From: Rubrivivax sp. A210
GTDB lineage: Bacteria; Pseudomonadota; Gammaproteobacteria; Burkholderiales; Burkholderiaceae_C
NCBI RefSeq assembly: GCF_904426505.1
Contig: NZ_CAJGBN010000005.1
Coordinates: 1 to 64,000 of the forward strand
Length of the DNA stretch: 64,000 nt
Direction: 5' to 3'
The notes below the pieces were generated by a model. It was not told the DNA's origin, searched no databases, and worked only from the letters and a program-made list of their open reading frames with translations. The translations under genes and the position numbers were made by a program. Positions 1 through 9,551 of this stretch are shown here, piece by piece. How positions within the stretch are numbered: the first letter of the stretch is position 1; each line of letters begins with the position of its first letter.

Positions 1-760
1 TCCGCCTGCTTGCGCAGGAACGCCGGAATCTCGATCTCATCCATCCCATTGGAGCTGAGCGCCTCCACCTTCGCCGCCGCCTGCGTGCGGCCGTGGCGCC
101 AGACGCTGGGGGTGTTGAGGTTGTCATAGTTGGGCTGCTGCGGCAGGCCGGGCACCTGGTTGACCAGCACCGGGATGTTGTCGGTGCCGGTGCGCAGGGC
201 CTGGGCCACGGCATGTTGCGGGGCGTGGGTCTGCGGCTGCACCACGGCCAGCGGCGGCGTGCCCTGGGCCTTGCGGTTGGCCGAGCTCAGGCCGGTGGCG
301 ATGACGGTCACGCGCAGCTGGTCGCCCAGGCTTTCGTCGTAGGCGGTGCCGAAGATCACATGCGCATCATCGGCCGCGTAGCGACGAATGGTGTTCATCG
401 CATTGCGGCTCTCGGCCAGCTTGAAGGTGCCCTTGCTCGCGGCAATCAGCACCAGCACGCCCCTGGCGCCGCTGAGGTCAATGCCTTCCAGCAGCGGGCA
501 GGCCACGGCCGCATCGGCCGCCTTGGTAGCGCGGTCGGGGCCGCCGGCCACGGCCGTGCCCATCATCGCCTTGCCGGGCTCGCTCATCACCGTCTTCACG
601 TCCTCGAAGTCGACGTTGACGAGGCCGGGGATGTGGATGATGTCGCTGATGCCGCCCACGGCGTTCTTCAGCACGTCGTTGGCGTGGGCGAAGGCCTGCT
701 CCTGCGTCACGTCGTCGCCCATCACCTCGAGCAGCTTCTCGTTGAGCACGACGATGAGGC
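1..760 (-). pseudogene. Partial 3' copy of ftsZ (left edge truncated by window)
   Basis: Bases 1-760 repeat 2684-3443 of the intact ftsZ at a constant offset of 2683. The one difference I found is c at 657 against a at 3340, which is silent (Val GTG against GTT). The fragment encodes roughly FtsZ residues 158 to 410 on the minus strand and lacks the N-terminal nucleotide-binding half with the GGGTGTG loop, so it cannot make a working FtsZ. Homology stops abruptly after 760, where unrelated sequence begins. The left end of the repeat lies outside the window, three bases short of the stop codon. It may be a true duplication, or the window edge may be a contig end inside a repeat. Confidence 0.9.
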
Positions 761-1153
761 GAAGCGGAGAGCTGAACGGCAGCCGACGGCTGTCCGTTCG
801 AGCGAGAAGCGAATGCCGGAACCGAGCCGTAGAACCGTAGCAGCCCGGCTGACTGCTGGCGACCCTTTGTCGACATACAAGCATGAATTGGAAGCCGCGG
901 AGCAGACGCCCACGCCAAACTGCCGAGACGCTTCCTGTGGACATAGTCACTGGTTCTCCGCAGGACTCTTAAGTTGCGTACTCACGATTTGCATGTCAAT
1001 TTGGGCACTTCTCAACTGATTGGTTTGGGCCACCGTCAGGATACTTTCCCAAGTCGTGGAGTGCAGGCGCGAAGGCTCCCATAGTCCGCGATCCTGGCCG
1101 CCACAACCACCCTACAACAACCGAACCACAAGTAGACCGAAGAACGGAGCCTC
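761..1153. other. Intergenic stretch between the ftsZ fragment and the secreted-protein gene
   Basis: About 390 bases of clearly AT-richer DNA. I see no convincing gene here; the short frames overlapping it are low-complexity shadows or run into the ftsZ copy. The promoter and ribosome binding site of the following plus-strand gene should lie at its right end: GGAG at 1146-1149 sits seven bases before the ATG at 1157. No transposase fragment or clear terminal inverted repeat is visible at the 760 junction. Confidence 0.5.
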
Positions 1154-1156
1154 TTG

Positions 1157-2029
1157 ATGAAACTCTTGCAAAAGGCCAAGTACATCAGCATAGGCTCTGT
1201 AGCAGCTCTCGCAGTCGTATCGTTGTCGCTTAGAGCAAGCGACGCGATTCCGCTCATTTTCAAAAAGGGCGATGTACTTAGTGCGAACGTCATGAACGCC
1301 TTGTTTGCCAGGGTCAATGATGCTACGAGCCCAATCGTTGCGTCCGATCTTGTCGGTACGTGGCTAGTGACGCAGGTTGTTCCCTTCAATGGGCAACCCG
1401 GCAATGGCAATTGCCGTGTCAACAGTTCATGCACAATGACAGGGCTCGCGGATGCTGCCGATCAAATGTCGCGTTCCCGGACAGACACGGTGACCTTTTC
1501 GATAGACGGAACAGCGCTGGTCTATTCCCAAGCCCGCCTTGGATCATTCGTTGGTGCCCTCCCAAATGCGCCTGAGGCAGGTACTGCCAGCGTTATCGCG
1601 GAGACCGCCATCTTCTCTGGCAATCTAGGTGACGGGGTCATAGCATTCCAATACTTCTATGCGAAAAAGAAGAGCGCGACCCGGATCGTCCTTCAGGATA
1701 TTCAGTCGGCATCGGGAGCATTCAACATCCTCGTTCTAGACAAACTGAACATCCCCCCTTCGCCAGTCGCTACAGTCTCGGTTGCCGCTTCCGGAGCGAG
1801 TGCCATGTTGACTTGGTCCAGTTCGCATGCCGACCAGACTGGATACTCTGTTCAGCGAACTTCGGATAACGGGGTCACTTGGGTCAACGTAAAGGACATT
1901 CCGGATTCGGCGGCGAGGAGCTTCGTGGATAGTGACTTGGCGACGGGAGACTATCAGTACCAAATCTTTGCGACAAACGGCCATGGCAAGAGCATTGGCA
2001 GCAGCGTCGTTCCCGTGACGATCAAATGA
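1157..2029 (+). CDS. Secreted protein with lipocalin-like and fibronectin III-like domains
   Basis: 290 residues. An N-terminal signal peptide (Lys-rich start, hydrophobic core, cleavage near LRASDA, about residue 28) predicts export. Next is a short segment of the form KKGDVLSANVMNALFARVN, then a DLVGTW motif near residue 65, a lipocalin-like opening, with a beta-rich region containing two Cys (NCRVNSSC). The C-terminal 85 residues (PSPVATVSV, LTWSSS, GYSVQRTSDNG, YQIFATNGHG) look like one fibronectin III domain. An in-frame TTG at 1154 precedes the ATG, but GGAG at 1146-1149 favours 1157. The stop overlaps the next gene by four bases. GC is near 53 percent in one 60-base line I counted, far below the core genes. 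Function unknown; probably horizontally acquired. Confidence 0.75.
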   Translation: MKLLQKAKYISIGSVAALAVVSLSLRASDAIPLIFKKGDVLSANVMNALFARVNDATSPIVASDLVGTWLVTQVVPFNGQPGNGNCRVNSSCTMTGLADAADQMSRSRTDTVTFSIDGTALVYSQARLGSFVGALPNAPEAGTASVIAETAIFSGNLGDGVIAFQYFYAKKKSATRIVLQDIQSASGAFNILVLDKLNIPPSPVATVSVAASGASAMLTWSSSHADQTGYSVQRTSDNGVTWVNVKDIPDSAARSFVDSDLATGDYQYQIFATNGHGKSIGSSVVPVTIK

Positions 2030-2238
2030 GGACCGCAATGAGGGCGGCATTCGCGTTGATCCTACTAATTGAACTTGCGGCATGTGGTGGAAGAAATGGC
2101 ACGCCAGTTCCCGAAGTAAGTGGCGGAGCAGCAGGATCGCCAGCAGTGCCAACGGCACCTACGAGCAGTCCCAGCGCGTCGGCCGCGACCGCGCAGTTCG
2201 GGGCGGGACAGTTCGGCACATCAAGATTCTCAAACTAA
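2026..2238 (+). CDS. Small lipoprotein, unknown function
   Basis: 70 residues starting at an ATG that overlaps the previous stop (ATGA), so the two are probably translationally coupled; an ATG at 2038 is an alternative. The N-terminus has a hydrophobic stretch ending in a lipobox, ELAAC, with Cys at about residue 20, followed by GG. The mature part of about 50 residues is Gly/Ala/Pro/Ser-rich with an imperfect repeat (QFGAGQFGTSRF) and no recognisable fold. It fits a lipid-anchored partner of the secreted protein, but that is inference. It could also be a degraded remnant of a longer lipoprotein. Confidence 0.6.
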   Translation: MRTAMRAAFALILLIELAACGGRNGTPVPEVSGGAAGSPAVPTAPTSSPSASAATAQFGAGQFGTSRFSN

Positions 2239-2604
2239 CCAAGAAGCACTCGACGTTCGGCCCGATGTCGGGCGAATCCTTCCCCCGTTGATCGAGAGTG
2301 GTGCGCCGCAGTATGCACTCCAGCTTATGTCCTAGGCTGCAAGATCGTGGACCCGTTCGTTCGCCCGTCGTGGGGAGGCCAACCGCAGGCAGCTATGACG
2401 GGTGACAATCTGCCCACCTCGCGGGTGTCAGCAATTCTGGCGCCTGACCGGCCTTAGGCCAGGTTCCTCGAATCGACTGAGCCCCGGACTCTTACCCTCT
2501 ATGCGGGTGCGACGGTAGTCAACTCGTAGAGGCGGGAAGCCAGTTGCCGGTCAATCACGACCGTCGGCAACTGGCCGAGTCATGCCGCAAGGCGCCTTAG
2601 GCTG
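2239..2604. other. Gene-poor stretch, right part of the AT-richer insert
   Basis: About 365 bases without a supportable gene; frames here are short and lack any family signature. It carries a perfect 11-base inverted repeat (arms 2539-2549 and 2565-2575, 15-base loop, GCCAGTTGCCG) with no following T-run on either strand. The ftsZ terminator lies immediately to the right. Confidence 0.5.
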
Positions 2605-2636
2605 CCCCAAAAACAAGGCCCGGCAAGCCGGGCCCA
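2605..2636 (-). terminator. Rho-independent terminator of ftsZ / dcw cluster
   Basis: Read on the minus strand, a GC stem (GGCCCGGC, 2634-2627, with GCCGGGCC, 2624-2617) is followed by TTGTTTTT at 2616-2609. It lies about 45 bases past the ftsZ stop, marking the end of dcw transcription. Confidence 0.85.
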
Positions 2637-2679
2637 GTTCACTTGCGAGATGCAGCGCCCCCGATGACGCTGCCGCCCC

Positions 2680-3915
2680 TCAGTCCGCCTGCTTGCGCAG
2701 GAACGCCGGAATCTCGATCTCATCCATCCCATTGGAGCTGAGCGCCTCCACCTTCGCCGCCGCCTGCGTGCGGCCGTGGCGCCAGACGCTGGGGGTGTTG
2801 AGGTTGTCATAGTTGGGCTGCTGCGGCAGGCCGGGCACCTGGTTGACCAGCACCGGGATGTTGTCGGTGCCGGTGCGCAGGGCCTGGGCCACGGCATGTT
2901 GCGGGGCGTGGGTCTGCGGCTGCACCACGGCCAGCGGCGGCGTGCCCTGGGCCTTGCGGTTGGCCGAGCTCAGGCCGGTGGCGATGACGGTCACGCGCAG
3001 CTGGTCGCCCAGGCTTTCGTCGTAGGCGGTGCCGAAGATCACATGCGCATCATCGGCCGCGTAGCGACGAATGGTGTTCATCGCATTGCGGCTCTCGGCC
3101 AGCTTGAAGGTGCCCTTGCTCGCGGCAATCAGCACCAGCACGCCCCTGGCGCCGCTGAGGTCAATGCCTTCCAGCAGCGGGCAGGCCACGGCCGCATCGG
3201 CCGCCTTGGTAGCGCGGTCGGGGCCGCCGGCCACGGCCGTGCCCATCATCGCCTTGCCGGGCTCGCTCATCACCGTCTTCACGTCCTCGAAGTCGACGTT
3301 GACGAGGCCGGGGATGTGGATGATGTCGCTGATGCCGCCAACGGCGTTCTTCAGCACGTCGTTGGCGTGGGCGAAGGCCTGCTCCTGCGTCACGTCGTCG
3401 CCCATCACCTCGAGCAGCTTCTCGTTGAGCACGACGATGAGGCTGTCGACATTGGCTTCGAGTTCCGACACGCCGTCCTCGGCCTGCTTGCCGCGCTTGC
3501 GGCCTTCGAAGTCGAAGGGCTTGGTCACCACGCCCACGGTGAGGATGCCCATTTCCTTGGCCACGCGCGCAATCACCGGCGCCGCGCCGGTGCCCGTACC
3601 GCCGCCCATGCCGGCGGTGATGAAGAGCATGTGGGCACCGCTGATGGCTTCCTTGATGCGGTCCACCGCCTCTTCGGCCGCCACCTTGCCGGCGGCCGGC
3701 TTGCTGCCCGCACCCAGGCCGGTCTTGCCCAACTGCACGAGCTGGCCGGCGTTGCTGCGGTGCAGGGCCTGGGCGTCGGTGTTGGCGCAGATGAACTCCA
3801 CGCCCTGCACGCCCTGGCCGATCATGTGCTCGACGGCGTTACCACCGCCGCCACCCACGCCGATCACCTTGATCTGCGTGCCTTCGTCGAATTCGTCGAT
3901 CATCTCTATAGGCAT
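2680..3915 (-). CDS. ftsZ: Cell division protein FtsZ
   Basis: 411 residues, full length for a betaproteobacterial FtsZ. This tubulin-like GTPase forms the cytoplasmic Z-ring. The N-terminal Gly-rich loop GVGGGGGNAV is at about 19-28 and the tubulin signature GGGTGTG at 104-110. The C-terminal tail ends in IEIPAFLRKQAD, the conserved peptide that binds FtsA and other membrane tethers. A strong Shine-Dalgarno (AAGGAGG) precedes the ATG at 3915. It is the last gene of the dcw cluster, 84 bases after ftsA, with its own terminator. Its 3' 60 percent is duplicated at 1-760. Confidence 0.98.
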   Translation of the reverse strand: MPIEMIDEFDEGTQIKVIGVGGGGGNAVEHMIGQGVQGVEFICANTDAQALHRSNAGQLVQLGKTGLGAGSKPAAGKVAAEEAVDRIKEAISGAHMLFITAGMGGGTGTGAAPVIARVAKEMGILTVGVVTKPFDFEGRKRGKQAEDGVSELEANVDSLIVVLNEKLLEVMGDDVTQEQAFAHANDVLKNAVGGISDIIHIPGLVNVDFEDVKTVMSEPGKAMMGTAVAGGPDRATKAADAAVACPLLEGIDLSGARGVLVLIAASKGTFKLAESRNAMNTIRRYAADDAHVIFGTAYDESLGDQLRVTVIATGLSSANRKAQGTPPLAVVQPQTHAPQHAVAQALRTGTDNIPVLVNQVPGLPQQPNYDNLNTPSVWRHGRTQAAAKVEALSSNGMDEIEIPAFLRKQAD

Positions 3916-3999
3916 GGGAGCCTCCTTGAAAAGTAGATAGCAGTTGCCTTTGGGGGAAAAGAGGGGCTTGTCTTGTGGGTATCGATGTGCGGCCCCTTT

Positions 4000-5232
4000 C
4001 TAGAAATTTCCGAGAAACCAGTCCCTGGCTCGCGTCACCAGGTTCTTCACCGAGCCGGCCTGCGCCGCCGCCTTGTGGCCGCGCGCCCGCGCCAGACGCG
4101 CTTCTTCCAGCAGGCCCATCACCGCGGCGCTGCGCGGGTTGGCCACCATGTCGTCGAGCGCGGCGCGGTACAGCGGCAGGCCCTTGCGCACGGGCTTGAG
4201 AAAGATGTCCTCGGCCAGCTCCACCATGCCCGGCATCACCGCCGAGCCGCCGGTGATGACGATGCCGCTGGACAGCAGTTCTTCATAGCCGCTTTCGCGG
4301 ATGACCTGGTGTACCAGCGAATAGATCTCCTCGACGCGCGGCTCGATCACGCCCGACAGCGCCTGGCGGCTGAGCATGCGCGGCGCGCGATCACCCAGGC
4401 CCGGCACCTCGACCTGGTCGCCCGGGTCGGCCAACAGTTGCTTGGCCACGCCGTGCTCGACCTTGATCTCCTCGGCGTCCTTGGTGGGCGTGCGCAAGGC
4501 CATCGCGATGTCGCTGGTGATCAGATCGCCGGCGATGGGGATCACTGCCGTGTGGCGCACGCTGCCGTCGGTGTAGATCTGCACGTCGGTGGTGCCGGCG
4601 CCGATGTCGACCACGGCCACGCCCAGGCTCTTCTCGTCGGCGGTCAGCACCGCGGCGGCGCTGGCGCTGGGGTTGAGTACCAGGCGCTCCACCTCCAGGC
4701 CGCAGCGGCGCACGCACTTTAGGATGTTCTCGGCCGCGCTCTGGGCGCCGGTGACGATGTGGACCTTCACCTCGAGCCGGCTGCCGCTCATACCGATGGG
4801 CTCTTTCACCTCATGGCCGTCGATGACGAATTCCTGCGGCTCCACCAGCAGCAGGCGCTGGTCGTTGGGGATGTTGATGGCCTTGGCGGTTTCGACCACG
4901 CGCGCCACGTCCACCGGCGTGACCTCGCGGTTGTCGCGCACGATGACCATGCCGGTGCTGTTCTGGCCGCGGATGTGGCTGCCGGTGATGCCGGTGTAGA
5001 CGCGGTCGATCTTGCAGGCGGCCATCATCTCGGCCTCCTTCAGCGCCGCCTGGATGCTTTGGACGGTGGCGTCGATGTTCACCACCACGCCGCGCTTCAA
5101 GCCATGGGTGGGCGCCACGCCCAGGCCGGCCACGCGCAGTTCGCCGTCGGGCATCACCTCGGCGGCCACCACCATCACCTTGGCGGTGCCGATGTCCAGG
5201 CCGAAGACCATGTCCTTGAATTCCTTGGCCAT
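4000..5232 (-). CDS. ftsA: Cell division protein FtsA
   Basis: 410 residues from the ATG at 5232 (MAKEFKDMV); a TTG start at 5250 is possible but would add six residues unlike the family. It is an actin-fold ATPase that anchors FtsZ to the membrane and recruits the late divisome. Visible motifs are GLDIGTAKV near the N-terminus, DIGAGTTDV mid-protein and ITGGSAVMPGM, the phosphate and adenosine loops of the actin/Hsp70 superfamily. The C-terminus (TRARDWFLGNF) is the amphipathic membrane-targeting helix. It lies between ftsQ and ftsZ. Confidence 0.97.
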   Translation of the reverse strand: MAKEFKDMVFGLDIGTAKVMVVAAEVMPDGELRVAGLGVAPTHGLKRGVVVNIDATVQSIQAALKEAEMMAACKIDRVYTGITGSHIRGQNSTGMVIVRDNREVTPVDVARVVETAKAINIPNDQRLLLVEPQEFVIDGHEVKEPIGMSGSRLEVKVHIVTGAQSAAENILKCVRRCGLEVERLVLNPSASAAAVLTADEKSLGVAVVDIGAGTTDVQIYTDGSVRHTAVIPIAGDLITSDIAMALRTPTKDAEEIKVEHGVAKQLLADPGDQVEVPGLGDRAPRMLSRQALSGVIEPRVEEIYSLVHQVIRESGYEELLSSGIVITGGSAVMPGMVELAEDIFLKPVRKGLPLYRAALDDMVANPRSAAVMGLLEEARLARARGHKAAAQAGSVKNLVTRARDWFLGNF

Positions 5233-5246
5233 CTTCGTCCGTCCCC

Positions 5247-6086
5247 TCAATGCGTCTTGGCCGCGGGCTTGTTGGCGCCCGCGGGTGTGGATGTGGTGCT
5301 CACGCCGCGCAGGCGCACGGCATAGCCGTCGGTGTGGCGCAGGTCGGCGTAGAGCAGAGGTGCCTGCCAGCCGCCGGTGGCCGGCCCCAGGGTGCGCACG
5401 AAGCGTTCGGTGCGCGCCAGCAGTTCGGCATCGCTGCCGCGGCCGAGTTCGACGGTGGCGCCGTTGTCGAGCTCGACGCGCCAGGAGCCGCGCCCCGACA
5501 GCTCGACGCGCGTGACGGCAGCCTCAAGCCGCGCGAACACCGGCTGCAGGCGTTGCAGCAGGGCCAGCATGGCCGCCGAACTGCCGTCGGGGCCGGCCAG
5601 CGCGGGCAGGCCTTCGTCCTCGACATCGCCCACATTGGCCTCGAAGACCTCGCCCTGCTGGTTGACCAGGCGCTCGGCGCCGCGCTCGTCGCGCGGGCCT
5701 TCCCACAGCGCGGCGGCGCGATGCTCTTCCAGGTACACGGCCAGGCGGTCGGGCCAGACGCGGCGCACGACGGCGCGGCGCACCCAGGGCACGGCCTCGA
5801 AGGCGCGGCGGCCGTCCTGCAGGTCGGCGCTGAAGAAGTTGCCTGCCAGGCGCGGCGCCGCGTTGGCGCGAATGGTGGGCACGCTGTTGCGCGTGAGCTC
5901 ACCTTCGAGCTGGATGGCGCGGATGGGGAAAACGTTGGAACGCATCAGCCAAGCGCCACCGGCGGCCACCGCGCCCACGCCGGCGAGCGCGAAAACCGCG
6001 CTCGACACCGCGTTCAACAGCCGCACGTCGGCCGGCAGCGGCGCACGCGGGGTAACGGGGCGGGGAGGGCGAAGCTTGCGCGTCAC
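5247..6086 (-). CDS. ftsQ: Cell division protein FtsQ
   Basis: 279 residues from a GTG start. A short basic, Pro-rich cytoplasmic tail is followed by one membrane segment (about 28-52) and a periplasmic POTRA domain (from FPIRAIQLEGELTRNSV). The second periplasmic domain holds the FtsQ-type PWVRRAVVRRVWPDRLAV segment. FtsQ joins FtsL/FtsB and passes the constriction signal to FtsW/FtsI. The start lies six bases after the ddl stop. The C-terminal Ala/Lys-rich tail is variable in the family. Confidence 0.95.
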   Translation of the reverse strand: MTRKLRPPRPVTPRAPLPADVRLLNAVSSAVFALAGVGAVAAGGAWLMRSNVFPIRAIQLEGELTRNSVPTIRANAAPRLAGNFFSADLQDGRRAFEAVPWVRRAVVRRVWPDRLAVYLEEHRAAALWEGPRDERGAERLVNQQGEVFEANVGDVEDEGLPALAGPDGSSAAMLALLQRLQPVFARLEAAVTRVELSGRGSWRVELDNGATVELGRGSDAELLARTERFVRTLGPATGGWQAPLLYADLRHTDGYAVRLRGVSTTSTPAGANKPAAKTH

Positions 6087-6092
6087 GGGGGT

Positions 6093-7058
6093 TCAGGCCT
6101 TATTGGGGCCGTCGAGCGCGGCCATCTGCAGCAATTGCAGGCACAGCGCCTCATAGCTGATGCCGGCGGCGCGCGCCGACATCGGCACCAGCGAATGGCC
6201 GGTCATGCCGGGGCTGGTGTTCATCTCGAGCAGGAAGATGCGGCGGTCGGAGCTGCGCAGCATGAGGTCGGCACGACCCCAGCCGCGGCAGCCCAGCGCG
6301 CGGTAGGAGGCCAGCGTGAGGCGCTGCACCTCGGCCTCTTCGGCGGCATCGAGGCCGCTGGGGCAGCGGTAGCCGGTGTCTTCGCTGAAGTACTTGTGCT
6401 CGTAGTCGTAGTTGCCGCCGGGCGCGTCGATGCGGATCACCGGCAGCGCACGCGCTGCCGAGCCCTCGCCCAGCACCGGGCAGGTGAGTTCGATGCCATC
6501 GATGAACTCTTCGCACAGCACGTCGGCGTCGTACTTCGCGGCCAGGGCCACGGCGTCCTGCATCTGCGAATAGCCCAGCACCTTGCTGATGCCGATGGAC
6601 GATCCCTCGCGCGGCGGCTTCACGATGAGCGGCAGGCCGATGGCGTCGGGCACGGCGTTCAGCGCCTCGCGGCCCTGGTTGTCGGGTGCCAGCCATTGCC
6701 AGCGCGGCGTGGGCAGGCCCTCGGCCAGCCAGACGCGCTTGGTCATCACCTTGTCCATCGCGATGGCGCTGGCCATCACACCCGAGCCGGTGTACGGGAT
6801 GCCCAGCAGTTCCAGCGCTCCCTGCACCGTGCCGTCCTCGCCATGGCGGCCGTGCAGTGCGACGAAGGCCCGCACAAAGCCCTCGGACTTGAGCAGCACC
6901 AGATCGCGCTCGGCGGGGTCGAAGGCGTGGGCATCGACGCCCTGGCTGCGCAGCGCGGCGAGCACGCCGCCGCCCGACATCAGCGAGACCTCTCGCTCGG
7001 CGCTGCTGCCGCCCATCAGCACCGCCACCTTGCCCAGGCTGCTTACCGTGTCGTTCAT
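6093..7058 (-). CDS. ddl: D-alanine--D-alanine ligase
   Basis: 321 residues, starting [17 protein letters not shown]. It makes the D-Ala-D-Ala dipeptide that MurF adds to the UDP-muramyl tripeptide. ATP-grasp features are seen: the N-terminal [23 protein letters not shown] (about 70-85), a Lys-containing [13 protein letters not shown] loop, and the metal-binding [12 protein letters not shown] near the C-terminus. The ATG overlaps the murC stop (ATGA), which fixes the start; the open frame continues far upstream inside murC. Confidence 0.97.
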   Translation of the reverse strand: MNDTVSSLGKVAVLMGGSSAEREVSLMSGGGVLAALRSQGVDAHAFDPAERDLVLLKSEGFVRAFVALHGRHGEDGTVQGALELLGIPYTGSGVMASAIAMDKVMTKRVWLAEGLPTPRWQWLAPDNQGREALNAVPDAIGLPLIVKPPREGSSIGISKVLGYSQMQDAVALAAKYDADVLCEEFIDGIELTCPVLGEGSAARALPVIRIDAPGGNYDYEHKYFSEDTGYRCPSGLDAAEEAEVQRLTLASYRALGCRGWGRADLMLRSSDRRIFLLEMNTSPGMTGHSLVPMSARAAGISYEALCLQLLQMAALDGPNKA

Positions 7059-8470
7059 GCCTGGCTCTCCAGCAATTGCGCCAGCTGGCGCGGCACGCCG
7101 GCAATCGAGCCGGCGCCCATGGTGATGACGACGTCGCCGCCGCGCGCCACGCGCACGATCTCGCCGGCCAGCGCGGCCACGTCGTCGACGAAGACGGGCG
7201 CCACCGGCCCCTGCACCGCGGCCACCGCGGCCACCAGGGCGCGGCCGTCGGCACCGGCGATGGGCGTCTCGCCGGCCGCATAGACCTCGGTCACCAGCGC
7301 GGCGTCGCACTGGCCCAGCACGGCGGCAAAGTCCGCCAGGCAGTCGCGCGTGCGGCTGTAGCGATGGGGCTGGAAGGCCAGCACGATGCGCCGGCCGACA
7401 AAGGCGCCGCGCGCCGCGGCCAGCACCGCGGCCATCTCCACCGGGTGGTGGCCGTAGTCGTCGATGAGGGTGAAGTGGCCGCCACCCACCGCCGGCCATT
7501 CGCCATGGCGCTGGAAGCGGCGGCCGACGCCTGCAAAGGCCGCCAGCGCGCGCTGCAGCGGGGCGTCGGCAATGCCCAGCAGGCCGGCGATGGCCACGGC
7601 GGCCAGCGCATTGCGCACATTGTGGGCACCGGCCAGGTTGAGCGTCAGCGGCAGTGCCTGCGCATCGCGGCGCCGCACGACGAAGCGCATGCCGCCGCCG
7701 GCCAGGGCCTGCACCTCGGTGGCGCGCAGATCAGCCTGATCGTCATCGATGCCATAGCGGATGCAGGCTATACCGCGCTGCGCGAGCTGCGGCAGCACCG
7801 CGCGCACGCCGGGGTCGTCGCTGCACACGATGGCGCGGCCGTAGAAGGGCAGGCGGGCCAGGAAGTCCACGAAGGCGCCATGCAAGCGGGCGACATCGTG
7901 GCCGTAGGTTTCCATGTGGTCGGCGTCGATGTTGGTCACCACCGCCAGCACCGGGTGCAGGTGCAGGAAGCTGGCATCGCTCTCGTCGGCCTCGACGACG
8001 ATGAATTCGCCGCTGCCCAGTCGGGCGTTGACACCGGCGCTTTCGAGCTTGCCGCCGATCACGAAGCTGGGGTCCAGGCCCGCCTCGATGAGCACGCTGG
8101 CCACCAGCGAGGTGGTGGTGGTCTTGCCGTGGGTGCCGGCGATGGCGATGCCCTGCTGGCGCCGCATCAGTTCGGCCAGCACCACGGCGCGCGCCACCAC
8201 CGGCAGGCCGCGCGCATGCGCGGCCAAGACTTCCGGGTTGTCGGCCTTGACCGCGGTGCTGGTGACCACGGCCTGGGCCTCGCCGACATGGGCGGCATCG
8301 TGGCCGATGTGGATGGCCAGGCCCAGCCCGGCCAGGCGGCGGGTCACGGCACTTTCGGCCTGGTCGGAGCCCGAGACCTCAAGCCCCTGCTGGTGCAGGA
8401 TCTCGGCGATGCCGCTCATGCCGGCGCCGCCGATGCCGACGAAGTGGATGCGGCTGACAAAGGGCTTCAC
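7055..8470 (-). CDS. murC: UDP-N-acetylmuramate--L-alanine ligase MurC
   Basis: 471 residues from a GTG start at 8470 that overlaps the murG stop (GTGA). It adds the first residue, L-Ala, to UDP-MurNAc in the cytoplasm. It opens with the Mur-ligase Rossmann motif [15 protein letters not shown]. The P-loop [11 protein letters not shown] lies near residue 115, [11 protein letters not shown] follows, and DDYGHHPVE is near residue 340. The open frame extends upstream into murG, but those codons have no MurC similarity. Confidence 0.97.
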   Translation of the reverse strand: MKPFVSRIHFVGIGGAGMSGIAEILHQQGLEVSGSDQAESAVTRRLAGLGLAIHIGHDAAHVGEAQAVVTSTAVKADNPEVLAAHARGLPVVARAVVLAELMRRQQGIAIAGTHGKTTTTSLVASVLIEAGLDPSFVIGGKLESAGVNARLGSGEFIVVEADESDASFLHLHPVLAVVTNIDADHMETYGHDVARLHGAFVDFLARLPFYGRAIVCSDDPGVRAVLPQLAQRGIACIRYGIDDDQADLRATEVQALAGGGMRFVVRRRDAQALPLTLNLAGAHNVRNALAAVAIAGLLGIADAPLQRALAAFAGVGRRFQRHGEWPAVGGGHFTLIDDYGHHPVEMAAVLAAARGAFVGRRIVLAFQPHRYSRTRDCLADFAAVLGQCDAALVTEVYAAGETPIAGADGRALVAAVAAVQGPVAPVFVDDVAALAGEIVRVARGGDVVITMGAGSIAGVPRQLAQLLESQA

Positions 8471-9549
8471 CGGCGCCCCCCCGCAACGAGCTTCTCGATC
8501 TCGTCGGCCACGCGGGCCGCGGCGCGCGGCCTTGCCAGCGCGCGGGCCTGGCGGGCCATCGCCAGCAGGCCGTCGCGGTTCAAGCCAGCCAGGGCCGTGG
8601 CCAGGGCTTGCGGCGTCAGCCCGGCCTGCGGCAGGTGAATGGCCGCGCCCTGCCCGGCCATCCACTCGGCGTTGTCGCGCTGGTGGGCCGTGGTGCTGAC
8701 GATCAGCGGCACCAGCAGGGCCGGCACGCCAGCCGCGCACAACTCGCTCACGGTGATGGCGCCGGCGCGGCAGACCATCACATCGCACTCGGCCAGGCGG
8801 CGCGGCATGTCGTCGATGAAGGGCAGCACCTCGGCGGCGATGCCTTCGCGGGCATAGGCCTCGCGCACCGCCGCGGCCTGGGTGCCGCCGCTCTGGTGCA
8901 CGACCTGCAGGCGCTGGCCCGCCGGCAGCAGCGCCAGCGCGGCCGGCAGGGTCTGGTTGAGCACCTGGGCGCCCAGGCTGCCGCCCACCACCAGCAGGCG
9001 CAACGGGCCGCTGCGGCCGGCCCAGCGCGCATCCGGTTCAGCCAGAGCCTCGATCTCGGCGCGCACCGGGTTGCCGGTGACGATGGCATTCTTGGTCTGC
9101 TGCGCGGCGACACCGGCAAAGCCGAAGGCGACGCGGTCGGCCACCGGCAGCAGACTCTTGTTGGACAGCAGCAGCGCCGCATCGGCATTCACCAGCAGCA
9201 GCGGCTTGTTCAGCAGCGAGGCCATCAGCCCGCCCGGAAAGCAGACATAGCCGCCCATGCCCAGCACCGCGTGCGTGCCGCGGCGGCGCAGGATCTGCAG
9301 ACAATCCCAGAAGGCCTTGAGCAGGCGCAGGCCGCCGGTGGCCGTGTGCAGCAAGCCCTTGCCGCGCAGGCCGCTGAAGGCGATGGTGTCCAGCGCGATG
9401 CCGCTCCTGGGCACGAGCTGGTTCTCCATGCCGTGGCGCGTGCCCAGCCAGCTGACGGTCCAGCCGCGGCCCGCCATCTCCTTGGCGACGGCCAGGCCGG
9501 GGATGATGTGCCCACCCGTTCCCGCGGCCATGATGACGAGATGGCTCAT
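8467..9549 (-). CDS. murG: UDP-GlcNAc transferase MurG (lipid II synthesis)
   Basis: 360 residues starting [17 protein letters not shown]. It transfers GlcNAc to lipid I on the inner face of the membrane. The [13 protein letters not shown] loop and the C-terminal donor-binding region ([23 protein letters not shown]) are diagnostic of this GT28 family. It is usually coupled directly to ftsW; here a 136-base hairpin-rich element lies between the ftsW stop (9686) and this start, so the usual start/stop overlap is lost. Confidence 0.97.
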   Translation of the reverse strand: MSHLVIMAAGTGGHIIPGLAVAKEMAGRGWTVSWLGTRHGMENQLVPRSGIALDTIAFSGLRGKGLLHTATGGLRLLKAFWDCLQILRRRGTHAVLGMGGYVCFPGGLMASLLNKPLLLVNADAALLLSNKSLLPVADRVAFGFAGVAAQQTKNAIVTGNPVRAEIEALAEPDARWAGRSGPLRLLVVGGSLGAQVLNQTLPAALALLPAGQRLQVVHQSGGTQAAAVREAYAREGIAAEVLPFIDDMPRRLAECDVMVCRAGAITVSELCAAGVPALLVPLIVSTTAHQRDNAEWMAGQGAAIHLPQAGLTPQALATALAGLNRDGLLAMARQARALARPRAAARVADEIEKLVAGGRR

Positions 9550-9551
9550 GC

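Noticed and set aside
2539..2575. Perfect 11-base inverted repeat as a terminator for the plus-strand insert genes
   Set aside because: No T-run on either strand and a 15-base loop. It may be structural, but I cannot call it a terminator.
761..2683. Insertion sequence between the ftsZ copies
   Set aside because: No transposase frame, no terminal inverted repeats at 760 or 2683, and the flanking repeat is hundreds of bases, not a target-site duplication.
2776..3936. Long plus-strand frame opposite ftsZ (and its copy at 93-1019)
   Set aside because: It is the antisense shadow of the high-GC ftsZ codons. The protein is low-complexity His/Gly/Ala/Val with no family features.
5250..7283. 677-codon plus-strand frame opposite ftsQ, ddl and murC
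   Set aside because: Crosses three well-identified minus-strand genes; composition is an antisense artefact of third-position GC.
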